NCBI GenBank assembly: GCA_902803195.1
Contig: CADCOX010000200.1
Location: 1 to 12,009 of the forward strand
Direction: 5' to 3'
DNA from: an uncultured Bacteroidales bacterium
Lineage (GTDB): Bacteria > Bacteroidota > Bacteroidia > Bacteroidales > Bacteroidaceae
DNA length: 12,009 bases
The translations under genes were made by a program, and so were the position numbers. Below the pieces are notes generated by a model. The model had not been told where the DNA came from. It saw nothing but the letters and a program-made list of their open reading frames with translations, and did no database searches. Each line of letters begins with the position of its first letter. Position 1 is the first letter of the stretch. Of the stretch, positions 1 through 5,948 are shown piece after piece.

Positions 1-525
1 CAGACCATCGAGGGCCTCAGCTACCTGAACACCAGCGAGGTGACCAACATGCAAGCAATGTTCAATCTGTGCAGCAGCCTGACAAGCCTTGACCTGAGCA
101 GCTTCAACACGGCCAATGTGACAATCATGAGTATGATGTTCAATGGCTGTAGCAGCCTGCAAACAATCTACGTGGGCGATGGCTGGAGCACAGCGGCCGT
201 GACGAGTTCCAGTAATATGTTCCACAACTGCACCAGCCTGAAGGGCGGCAAGGGCACGACCTACGATGCCAACCATGAGGACAAGACCTATGCCCACATC
301 GACGGCGGCACGAGCAATCCCGGCTACTTCTCGGAGAAGCAGGCCTTCCTCAGGGGCGACGTCAACGGCGACGGCAAGGTGACCATTGCCGACGTGACCG
401 CCCTCGTGAACATCATCTTGGGCAAGACCACGAACTACAACGCAGCAGTAGCCGACATCAACGGCGACACCAAGATCACCATCGCCGACGTCACGGCCCT
501 CGTGAATCTGATTCTGGGGAAATAA
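1..525 (+). CDS. BspA-like leucine-rich-repeat surface protein with C-terminal dockerin (5' end missing)
   Basis: The reading frame is open from base 1 to a TAA at 523-525, so the start lies upstream of the window. The visible 174 residues begin with BspA/DUF285-type repeats of about 23 residues. Two repeat signatures are clear: M-x-x-M-F-x-x-C-S-S-L followed by L-D-L-S-S-F-N-T-x-x-V. After a short linker, nt 352-522 encode two dockerin type I half-repeats (D-V-N-G-D-G-K and D-I-N-G-D-T-K, each followed by T-I-A-D-V-T-A-L-V-N-x-I-L-G). These have the Asp/Asn spacing of calcium-binding loops. Proteins of this kind are exported and are thought to bind host or matrix proteins. The dockerin may pair with a cohesin, but no cohesin gene is in view. 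No terminator is obvious after the stop. The family assignment is firm; the ligand and role are unknown. Confidence 0.88.
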   Translation, partial: QTIEGLSYLNTSEVTNMQAMFNLCSSLTSLDLSSFNTANVTIMSMMFNGCSSLQTIYVGDGWSTAAVTSSSNMFHNCTSLKGGKGTTYDANHEDKTYAHIDGGTSNPGYFSEKQAFLRGDVNGDGKVTIADVTALVNIILGKTTNYNAAVADINGDTKITIADVTALVNLILGK

Positions 526-757
526 AAAGACCCACCCCCGACGCCTTCCCCTCACGTGCTTAACGCCGACTGCCTCGACCCGGATAAACCGTCTCGCATT
601 CGTCGAGCACTGAGAAGGCTACTTCGGAAAAGACACTCAGTCTTTCCCTCGTAGCCACCCGTTAGGGAGGGGGAGGGCTGGCGCGATGAAACAGTGTAGG
701 CCGTGATGCCCCTCAAAAAAAGGAGGGGGACAAAGTGTCGCTATAATTGATAACCCT
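526..757. other. Intergenic stretch with two hairpins
   Basis: No convincing gene is present. Bases 617-656 can fold into a hairpin: GGCTAC pairs with GTAGCC, and GGAAAAGAC pairs with GTCTTTCC with one bulged A. No T-run follows, so it is not a standard terminator. A second inverted repeat, CCCCTC/GAGGGG, spans 709-728 with an A-rich loop. The sequence TATAATTG at 742-749 is one mismatch from the Bacteroidetes -7 box and sits just before the GH16 start. No -33 box is visible, so promoter activity is only a possibility. The purine-rich block at 721-730 is about 27 nt from the start codon, too far to act as a ribosome binding site. Confidence 0.45.
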
Positions 758-2197
758 ATGTTGAAACGTTTTTATTCGCTTGTGTTCGTTCTAACGCTCA
801 TGACTGGTTGGGTTTCGGCTCAGATCAGTAAGAAGGGCTATTCGTTGGTCTATTCCTCTGAGACGCCCGAGGTGGCATCGGTCAAGCTCTCGCTGACGGA
901 AGAGGAACTCAAGAACTGTACGGGCGACTTCGCGAGCATCGAGAACCTGGAACGCAACTGGGACTACAGCCGCAAGGCCTCGTCGGAATGGAACAAGCGG
1001 ATGGGCGTGAATGCCGAGGAGCGCGCTTTGGTGCACAAGACCAAGGACGGGCATCTGCGTATGCTGGCCGTATCGAAGGACGGCACTGCAGGAGGCTTCG
1101 TCACCAGCGGCGTCAACATGAAAAAAGGTTTCAAGTACGGCATCTTTGAGATCAAGGCCAAGTGCAATCCCCACGCCTCCAACTTCCCTGCCATCTGGAT
1201 GATGCCCGTCAATCAGGCCGACGGCTGGCCGAATTGCGGCGAGATAGATATCATGGAGATGATAGGGACGAGCAGCACGGTGTGGAGTACGGTTCACCTG
1301 GGTGCCCGCTACGACAAACCCGTCGGCCGACAATATGCCTACTCCGGCAACCGATGGTTCAATGATGGCTACCACATCTACTCGCTCCTCTGGACGAAGA
1401 ACAGCCTCACGTTCTACACCGACGGCATGCAGGTGTTCCGTTACAACAAGGACGAGACCCTCGATCTGGTGGCGCACCCCGACTACGAGAAGTGGCAGTT
1501 CCCTTACAATAAGGAGTTCTACATCATCCTGGACCAGGCGTTGGGAAAGAATTCGAGCTGGGGCAGCGAAAACCCCGATCCGACATTCACGTACGAGATG
1601 GACGTGGAGTATGTGAGAATCTGGCAGGCAGCCGAGACCTATGAGGTCGACGATTTCTATCTACTGTGCAACTATGCCGACCCCACACGCTTCATGATGG
1701 TGGGCGCCGACCACACGCTTACCACTACTGAAATCACGAAAGCCGACCAGCTCACAGACGACATGATGTTCGGCTTGGCTCAGACCGACGTCGCCGGAAA
1801 GTACTACCTGCGAGCCCGTTCCGGCTTGTTGGTCGCTTATGTGGCCGAAGCGAACAAGGCCGTCCCGATGGCCAACGAGGGGCGTGCGCTCTATCTAATC
1901 AAAAACGCGAAGAAGGGCGTGGCCTTCGACTTCAGCGCAAGCACAGCCCCCACGACCTATGCCAACGGCAGCCGTGCCCTGACGCTGAACGCAAACCGCG
2001 ACAACATCGTATCGGTCTCGGGTACGTCCAAGGATGCTGCCTGGTGGACGATGGTGGAGCCTGAAGCTTTCATCACCGGCATTCAATCGCCAACGGCAGA
2101 TATGCGTGCGCCGCGCAAGGTGATACGTGACGGACGCCTGCTCATCATGTATGGCGACAAGGCATACACCACCGACGGCTTGCTCTGGCGCAAGTGA
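758..2197 (+). CDS. Secreted GH16 family endo-beta-glucanase (laminarinase type)
   Basis: The 479-residue protein should hydrolyse beta-1,3 or mixed-linkage beta-glucans outside the cytoplasm. Residues 1-21 form a signal peptide ending V-S-A before Gln22. There is no lipobox Cys, so it is not a typical lipoprotein. The GH16 beta-jelly-roll spans about residues 50-290 and closes with the family-typical E-Y-V-R-I-W-Q. The active site is G-E-I-D-I-M-E: Glu162 is the expected nucleophile, Asp164 the helper and Glu167 the acid/base. The E-x-D-x-x-E spacing is that of the laminarinase branch rather than the lichenase branch. Residues 295-440 form an extra module that looks beta-trefoil-like (repeated Y-L-R-A, L-N-A-N and W-W-T-M elements), which is inference. 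The tail, V-I-R-D-G-R-L-L-I-M then Y-T-T-D-G, resembles short C-terminal tails common in Prevotella secreted proteins. No SusC/SusD genes are visible nearby. Substrate specificity cannot be fixed from sequence alone. Confidence 0.92.
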   Translation: MLKRFYSLVFVLTLMTGWVSAQISKKGYSLVYSSETPEVASVKLSLTEEELKNCTGDFASIENLERNWDYSRKASSEWNKRMGVNAEERALVHKTKDGHLRMLAVSKDGTAGGFVTSGVNMKKGFKYGIFEIKAKCNPHASNFPAIWMMPVNQADGWPNCGEIDIMEMIGTSSTVWSTVHLGARYDKPVGRQYAYSGNRWFNDGYHIYSLLWTKNSLTFYTDGMQVFRYNKDETLDLVAHPDYEKWQFPYNKEFYIILDQALGKNSSWGSENPDPTFTYEMDVEYVRIWQAAETYEVDDFYLLCNYADPTRFMMVGADHTLTTTEITKADQLTDDMMFGLAQTDVAGKYYLRARSGLLVAYVAEANKAVPMANEGRALYLIKNAKKGVAFDFSASTAPTTYANGSRALTLNANRDNIVSVSGTSKDAAWWTMVEPEAFITGIQSPTADMRAPRKVIRDGRLLIMYGDKAYTTDGLLWRK

Positions 2198-2251
2198 TTA
2201 TTCTTCATCACACTTACCCAACTTCAGCGAGTTCCAGCTGCTGGGGGGGAT

Positions 2252-2299
2252 AAAAAAGAAAATGGCCGCGTCAACGATGAATGACACGGCCACTTCTTT
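2252..2299 (-). terminator. Rho-independent terminator of the tRNA-Val gene
   Basis: On the - strand, 9 nt after the tRNA 3' end, an 11-bp stem (2282-2292 with 2263-2273, 8-nt loop) is followed by a T-rich run (2252-2262). The one non-Watson-Crick pair is G.U in - strand RNA but C.A in + strand RNA, which favours - strand use. It could also weakly stop convergent transcription from the GH16 gene. Confidence 0.8.
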
Positions 2300-2307
2300 G
2301 TGGGTAG

Positions 2308-2382
2308 TAGGAACGATCGGGCTCGAACCGATGACCTCTTCAATGTGACTGAAGCGCTCTGAACCAACTGAGCTACGCTCCT
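2308..2382 (-). tRNA. tRNA-Val, anticodon CAC
   Basis: The - strand gives a full 75-nt cloverleaf without encoded CCA. It has a 7-bp acceptor stem (AGGAGCG with CGTTCCT, one G.U), a 4-bp D stem with a GG-containing loop, a perfect 5-bp anticodon stem CTTCA/TGAAG, a 5-nt variable loop, and T stem ATCGG/CCGAT with loop TTCGAGC. The discriminator base is A, as expected for valine. The anticodon loop reads G-T-CAC-A-T, so the anticodon is CAC (2345-2347 on the + strand), reading GUG codons. Position 32 is G and 38 is U; a purine at 32 is uncommon. The gene has its own upstream promoter and a downstream terminator, so it is probably a single-gene unit. Confidence 0.93.
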
Positions 2383-2401
2383 ATCCTCGGGTTTGCGGGT
2401 G

Positions 2402-2409
2402 CAAAGGTA
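2402..2409 (-). promoter_or_regulatory. Bacteroidetes-type -7 box for tRNA-Val
   Basis: The - strand reads TACCTTTG, a perfect match to the TAnnTTTG -7 box. It lies 19 nt upstream of the tRNA 5' end, which would give a 5' leader of roughly 10-14 nt. No clear TTTG -33 element is present at the usual 19-21 nt spacing, so the assignment rests on the -7 box and its position. Confidence 0.6.
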
Positions 2410-2487
2410 CAACTTTCTTTTGAAACGGCCATCGTTTTTCGCTACTTTTTTCCTTTTTCCGCTTAAATGTTGCCAAGTAGGGGGCTA

Positions 2488-2509
2488 ACTGCATCGTCCG
2501 ACATGCAGT
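2488..2509. repeat. Short palindrome at the end of the RAYT gene
   Basis: ACTGCAT at 2488-2494 pairs perfectly with ATGCAGT at 2503-2509 across an 8-nt loop, and it touches the RAYT stop codon. No T-run follows on the - strand, so it is not a clear intrinsic terminator. It may be a structure at the 3' edge of the transposase gene; its role is unknown. Confidence 0.4.
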
Positions 2510-3948
2510 CAAGTGGGTGGATTGATAGAAAAAGTGCTATCTTTCCACCAATCGTCCTTTGTCCTGCTTAGCGCTTGTGCAATGCAGTTCATAGCCTTGC
2601 AAAGGGGAACGTGGATGGCGTCATCTTTCTTTCGGAACAGGTAATGCCAAGGCGTTACGAGGAGGAGGTGATTGGCTGCACAAGCGTCGAGTTTGTCGAC
2701 AGACGGATGAAAGCGGTCGGGCAAGCCGTTGTCTTCGATTTGTATGACGGGGTAGCCGGAGGTCAGGGCGGCATCCATGATCTCCTGTTCGCCGCGTGCG
2801 ATGCGAGCTGAGACGAGGATGATGCCTGTTGCTGCGGCTGCTAAGCAGCGTGATTTCTGGAGGGTAAATAATGCGGCATCATTTCGGTGGCAGACCACAG
2901 GCAGGAGACGGCGCTGCAACAGTGTTCGGTCGCCATAACTGTCACAACGGATGTGCCCGTTCTCCATGAGGAAGCGCGCCTGCAGTTGTTGCCAGATGGC
3001 GGGGGTGAAGAGTTGCTCAGGGCAGACGCGACGCAGGAAACCACACATGGCGGGCAGGCTTACGCCGGTGTCAATGCCACCGCGGCGTGGCATCAGTGAC
3101 GCACGGTTCGAGGTGCGCAGGAGGCGACTGCGCGGGTTGTTGAGGATGTAAGCGCGCTGGGTGGCCAGCTGCGCATCGTCAACGGGGATGACATCGCAGT
3201 AGCCTTGCTCGAAGAGGGGCGGGAGAGGGGCGACAGAGGGGTGATGCTCAACGACTAAATCGTTGAGCGCTATCGTACCGCCAGATGGCAGAGTCATGAG
3301 CGCTTGGCCTTTTTGAGGGGTGATTGATGCTTGAACTGTTTGCGGGGTGATGGGCGTTTGGCCTTTTTGCGGGGTGATTGATGCTTGAACTGTTTGCGGA
3401 GTGATGAGCGCTTGGCCTTTTTGCGGGGTGACGGGAGTGTTTGCCATTTGGTCTGTTGTGGGGGCGATAGCGCCTGGCGATTTTGTCGCCAGGTCCTCCC
3501 CTTGCTCCGCTATGCTCCCCTTTGTGGCGCCTGATATGCGGCCAGTCATTTCCCAATAGCGGCGATTGCAGCCTTGCTTGAAACCGGCGATGACGCGGCC
3601 CAGATGCGTGCGCTTGCCGTTACTTGAGAAGATGTCGCGCTTGGCATGCAAGAGGATGTGGAGGTGTTCGGGCATGATCACATAGGTGTCCACCTCAATC
3701 ATCGGGTAGTGGCGCGTGATGCTGTTCAGTAGTTCCTGCTCCACCATCTGCCCGAAGGGCGTCAGTTCCACGTGCGGTGCCTCTGCCTCATCGTCTGCCG
3801 CATCAATATCGCCGCACACCCTGCCTAATGGCTGTAGGAGGTGTGCGGCGGTGCTGAAGGTGACATGGAAATAGCCGCGGTAACTGTATTCATGCGTGAA
3901 GCTGCGGCGTTTCATGCTATGTACAGTGGACTCCTTTGGCGTTTCCAT
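2509..3948 (-). CDS. REP-associated tyrosine transposase-like (RAYT, Y1/HUH) protein with repeat insert and C-terminal Rossmann-like domain
   Basis: The 479-residue protein contains a split Y1_Tnp (IS200/RAYT) domain, which nicks and joins single-stranded DNA at palindromes. Residues 85-101 carry the HUH motif in the context V-I-M-P-E-H-L-H (His95, His97). The other half, P-L-F-E-Q-G-Y-C-D-V-I through A-Y-I-L-N-N-P (residues 244-272), matches the RAYT pattern in which the Tyr before I-x-x-N-P is catalytic, pointing to Tyr267. In E. coli TnpA-REP this His-to-Tyr gap is about 54 residues; here it is 170. The excess (about 140-245) holds the REP-like palindrome and five 9-residue T-P-Q-K/T repeats. 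Residues 330-440 form an additional domain, with G-I-I-L-V-S-A-R-I-A-R-G-E and G-Y-P-V-I-Q, that resembles a DprA/SLOG Rossmann fold (tentative). Met12 (3915) is an equally plausible start. The gene sits 49 nt after purM and before tRNA-Val, suggesting insertion at the operon's end. Confidence 0.8.
   Translation of the reverse strand: METPKESTVHSMKRRSFTHEYSYRGYFHVTFSTAAHLLQPLGRVCGDIDAADDEAEAPHVELTPFGQMVEQELLNSITRHYPMIEVDTYVIMPEHLHILLHAKRDIFSSNGKRTHLGRVIAGFKQGCNRRYWEMTGRISGATKGSIAEQGEDLATKSPGAIAPTTDQMANTPVTPQKGQALITPQTVQASITPQKGQTPITPQTVQASITPQKGQALMTLPSGGTIALNDLVVEHHPSVAPLPPLFEQGYCDVIPVDDAQLATQRAYILNNPRSRLLRTSNRASLMPRRGGIDTGVSLPAMCGFLRRVCPEQLFTPAIWQQLQARFLMENGHIRCDSYGDRTLLQRRLLPVVCHRNDAALFTLQKSRCLAAAATGIILVSARIARGEQEIMDAALTSGYPVIQIEDNGLPDRFHPSVDKLDACAANHLLLVTPWHYLFRKKDDAIHVPLCKAMNCIAQALSRTKDDWWKDSTFSINPPT
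3296..3430 (-). repeat. Five tandem 27-bp coding repeats in the RAYT gene
   Basis: The units are 3296-3322, 3323-3349, 3350-3376, 3377-3403 and 3404-3430. They alternate in an A-B-A-B-A pattern (54-bp higher-order period). The A units encode T-P-Q-K-G-Q-A/T-x-x and the B units T-P-Q-T-V-Q-A-S-I. The two B units differ at one base and the A units at one to three, so the expansion is recent. All units preserve the reading frame. Confidence 0.95.
3470..3496 (+). repeat. REP-like palindromic element, copy 1 (inside RAYT)
   Basis: CCTGGCGA at 3473-3480 and TCGCCAGG at 3486-3493 form a perfect 8-bp stem around loop TTTTG, flanked by GCG and TCC. The central 15 nt (3476-3490) are the exact reverse complement of the core at 8100-8114 in aroE. 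The outer three stem pairs differ from that copy but remain paired. It encodes residues near 152-160 of the RAYT, inside the insert between the HUH motif and the catalytic Tyr. Confidence 0.75.
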
Positions 3949-3997
3949 CTACGCGGCTGTCTTTTGTGCCTTTTTGTCTGTTCCTTTATTCGTCACT

Positions 3998-5239
3998 TCA
4001 GTAGTTGAACTCGCCGAATTCACTGCGGATGGTGAGTGAACACGGCCCTTCTTCGATGCGTCCCACGACTTGCGCGTCGATGTTGAAACTCTTGGAGATG
4101 GCGATGACCTGTTCGGCATCCTCGGGGCTGACATAGACCTCGAGTCGGTGGCCGCAGTTGAACACCTTGTACATCTCGCTCCAGTCGGCACCGCTCTCCT
4201 CGGCGATGATGCGGAAGAGGGGCGGAACGGGGAACATGTTGTCCTTGATGACACGGCAGTTGTCGCCCACGAAATGCAGCACCTTTGTCTGTGCGCCGCC
4301 CGTGCAATGCACCATACCATGTATGCGAGGACGCAGTTGGTCGAGCAACACCTTGACGACGGGCGCGTAGGTGCGGGTGGGGGAGAGAACGAGACGTCCG
4401 ACGGTAGGGAGTGACGAATGACGAATGTCGGATGACGAATCAGAGTTACTTTCAAGCGGCGAAGGTAAATTGCATTCGTCATTCGTCAATTGTAATTCGT
4501 CATTCAATGCATAGCTCCCGCTATACACCAACTCTTCGGGGACGGCGTGGTCATACGTCTCGGGATATTTCTCAGCCAGGTATTTGCTGAAGACGTCGTG
4601 GCGGGCGGAGGTGAGTCCGTTGGAACCCATGCCGCCGTTGTACTCCTTCTCGTAGGTCGCCTGCCCGAAGCTGGCCAAGCCCACGATGACGTCGCCCGGA
4701 CGGATGTTGGCGTTGTTGATGACATCGGCACGGCGCATGCGGCAGGTGACGGTAGAGTCGACGATGATGGTGCGTACGAGGTCGCCCACGTCGGCTGTCT
4801 CGCCGCCCGTAGCGTAGATGCCTATGCCCATCTCCCGCAACTCGGTCAGGAGCTCGTCGGTGCCGTTGATGATGGCGGAGATGACTTCGCCGGGGATGAG
4901 CATCTTGTTGCGACCTATCGTGCTGGAGACGAGGATGTTGTCCACAGCGCCCACACACAGAAGGTCGTCGGTGTTCATGATGAGGGCGTCCTGTGCAATT
5001 CCCTTCCAGACGCTGAGGTCGCCCGTCTCGCGCCAGTAAGCATAGGCGAGTGATGACTTCGTGCCAGCACCATCGGCGTGCATGATGTTGCAATACTCTG
5101 GGTCGCCGCCGAGGATGTCGGGGATGATCTTGCAGAAGGCCTGTGGGAAGATGCCCTTGTCGATGTTCTTGATGGCTGCGTGGACATCCTCCTTGGCGGC
5201 AGAGACGCCACGCGCCATATAACGTTGCTTGCTATCCAT
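3998..5239 (-). CDS. purM: Phosphoribosylformylglycinamidine cyclo-ligase (AIR synthase) with in-frame repeat insertion
   Basis: PurM converts FGAM to AIR with ATP in purine synthesis (step 5). The 413-residue protein has the N-terminal AIRS fold with A-D-G-A-G-T-K (residues 55-61), A-L-I-M-N-T-D-D, T-G-G-E-T-A-D-V and G-M-G-S-N-G-L-T-S-A-R-H, then the C-terminal domain beginning L-V-L-S-P-T-R-T-Y. Bacteroidales PurM proteins are usually near 390 residues. The excess is explained by about 33 residues (245-277, rich in N, D, S and E) encoded by an inverted-repeat element between the two domains. This linker position probably tolerates the extra loop. The ATG overlaps the lemA stop by one base (5239), suggesting translational coupling. 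The RAYT gene follows after 49 nt. Assignment is firm; whether the enzyme is fully active with the insert is unproven, but the frame is intact. Confidence 0.93.
   Translation of the reverse strand: MDSKQRYMARGVSAAKEDVHAAIKNIDKGIFPQAFCKIIPDILGGDPEYCNIMHADGAGTKSSLAYAYWRETGDLSVWKGIAQDALIMNTDDLLCVGAVDNILVSSTIGRNKMLIPGEVISAIINGTDELLTELREMGIGIYATGGETADVGDLVRTIIVDSTVTCRMRRADVINNANIRPGDVIVGLASFGQATYEKEYNGGMGSNGLTSARHDVFSKYLAEKYPETYDHAVPEELVYSGSYALNDELQLTNDECNLPSPLESNSDSSSDIRHSSLPTVGRLVLSPTRTYAPVVKVLLDQLRPRIHGMVHCTGGAQTKVLHFVGDNCRVIKDNMFPVPPLFRIIAEESGADWSEMYKVFNCGHRLEVYVSPEDAEQVIAISKSFNIDAQVVGRIEEGPCSLTIRSEFGEFNY
4412..4502. repeat. Inverted-repeat element inserted in purM
   Basis: A perfect 16-bp inverted repeat, TGACGAATGACGAATG at 4412-4427 and its complement at 4473-4488, encloses 45 nt. 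The octamer TGACGAAT occurs three times on one side (4412, 4419, 4433) and its complement three times on the other (4474, 4481, 4495). One more ATTCGTCA lies at 3988-3995, between purM and the RAYT gene. The element is read in frame by purM without a stop codon. It differs in sequence from the GGCGA...TCGCC palindromes. Confidence 0.85.
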
Positions 5240-5817
5240 CAGAACTTTACTTCGGGTGCTTTCTCAGCTCCAGCCTCGGCTGCAAACGGAGTCTTCTTCT
5301 CGAATCCGAAGATCATAGCCCAGATGTTGTTGGGGAATTTGCGAACGGAGGTGTTATACGTCTGCACAGCCTCGTTGAAGATGCGACGCGATTCGGCGAT
5401 ACGGTTCTCGGTGCCTTCGAGCTGAGCTTGCAACTCGCTGAACTGTTCGTTGGCCTTCAGGTCGGGATAGTTCTCTGTGATGGCGAGCAGTCGTCCGAGT
5501 GCCTGACTGACTTCACCCTGTGCGGCTTGATACTCAGCCAACTTCTCAGGGGTGAGGTTCTCGGGGTCAACAGTAATCTGTGTAGCCTTGGTGCGGGCCT
5601 CGATAACGGCCTGGAGCGTCTCGCTCTCATGAGCGGCATAGCCCTTGACGGTGTTGACGAGGTTGGGGATGAGGTCAGCACGACGCTGGTACTGCGTTTG
5701 AACATCTGCCCACTTCTGAGCAACGATTTCTTCTTGTTCGACGAGCTTGTTGTAAGTGCAGCTGGTCAGACCGAGAGTAGCCACAAGGGCGAGAAGGATA
5801 GATTTGATTGTCTTCAT
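5239..5817 (-). CDS. lemA: LemA family lipoprotein
   Basis: The 192-residue protein starts with a short hydrophobic segment and a lipobox L-T-S-C, with Cys20 as the lipidation site. This places the helical LemA domain outside the cytoplasmic membrane. LemA hallmarks are Y-N-x-L-V-x-x-x-E (residues 22-30), R-R-x-D-L-I-P-N-L-V-x-x-V-K-G-Y-A-x-H-E and Y-P-x-L-K-A-N-x-x-F, and W-A-M-I-F-G-F-E near the end. The biochemical role of the family is not known; LemA genes commonly sit beside TPM-domain genes, as here. The stop overlaps the purM start by one base. The upstream gap of 131 nt contains an 8-bp repeat array and no clear -7 box, so whether lemA is co-transcribed with the TPM gene is open. Confidence 0.93.
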   Translation of the reverse strand: MKTIKSILLALVATLGLTSCTYNKLVEQEEIVAQKWADVQTQYQRRADLIPNLVNTVKGYAAHESETLQAVIEARTKATQITVDPENLTPEKLAEYQAAQGEVSQALGRLLAITENYPDLKANEQFSELQAQLEGTENRIAESRRIFNEAVQTYNTSVRKFPNNIWAMIFGFEKKTPFAAEAGAEKAPEVKF

Positions 5818-5873
5818 AATTGTAAGTGGTTTAAAATGAGTGATGATTATGTTTCAATATGATTACTATTTAA

Positions 5874-5945
5874 TGTTTCAATGTCTCAACCTTTCAATGT
5901 TTCAACCTTTCAACGTCTCAACGTTTCAACCTTTCAACTTTTCAA
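5874..5945. repeat. Nine tandem 8-bp repeats (NNTYTCAA)
   Basis: Nine consecutive octamers of form NN-T-T/C-T-C-A-A fill the intergenic space, with a partial tenth running into the TPM stop codon at 5949-5951. The first two bases vary (TG, CC, CG, CT) while TTTCAA or TCTCAA is kept. The array lies downstream of the TPM gene and upstream of lemA. Similar low-complexity octamer arrays are remembered from Prevotella and Bacteroides genomes; the function is unknown. Confidence 0.9.
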
Positions 5946-5948
5946 CTT

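Noticed and set aside
721..730. AGGAGG-like block before the GH16 gene as a ribosome binding site
   Set aside because: It is about 27 nt from the ATG, and genes of this group rarely use Shine-Dalgarno sites.
2127..2348. + strand frame overlapping the GH16 end and reading into the tRNA
   Set aside because: Its C-terminal part is the antisense of tRNA-Val, a common false translation.
3296..3430. Regular 27-bp repeats as a possible CRISPR array
   Set aside because: Units are directly adjacent with no unique spacers, and they are in-frame coding repeats of the RAYT gene.
2308..3948. tRNA-Val plus RAYT as an integrated genomic island
   Set aside because: No integrase and no direct repeat of the tRNA 3' end was seen; RAYTs do not use tRNA attachment sites.
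3949..4482. - strand frame of 177 codons overlapping the 3' part of purM
   Set aside because: It is an out-of-frame reading of purM plus the ATTCGTCA repeats; purM is clearly the real gene.
5874..5945. Open frames rich in F-N-V-S-T-F-Q across the octamer array
   Set aside because: They are produced by translating the 8-bp repeat and have no independent support as a gene.
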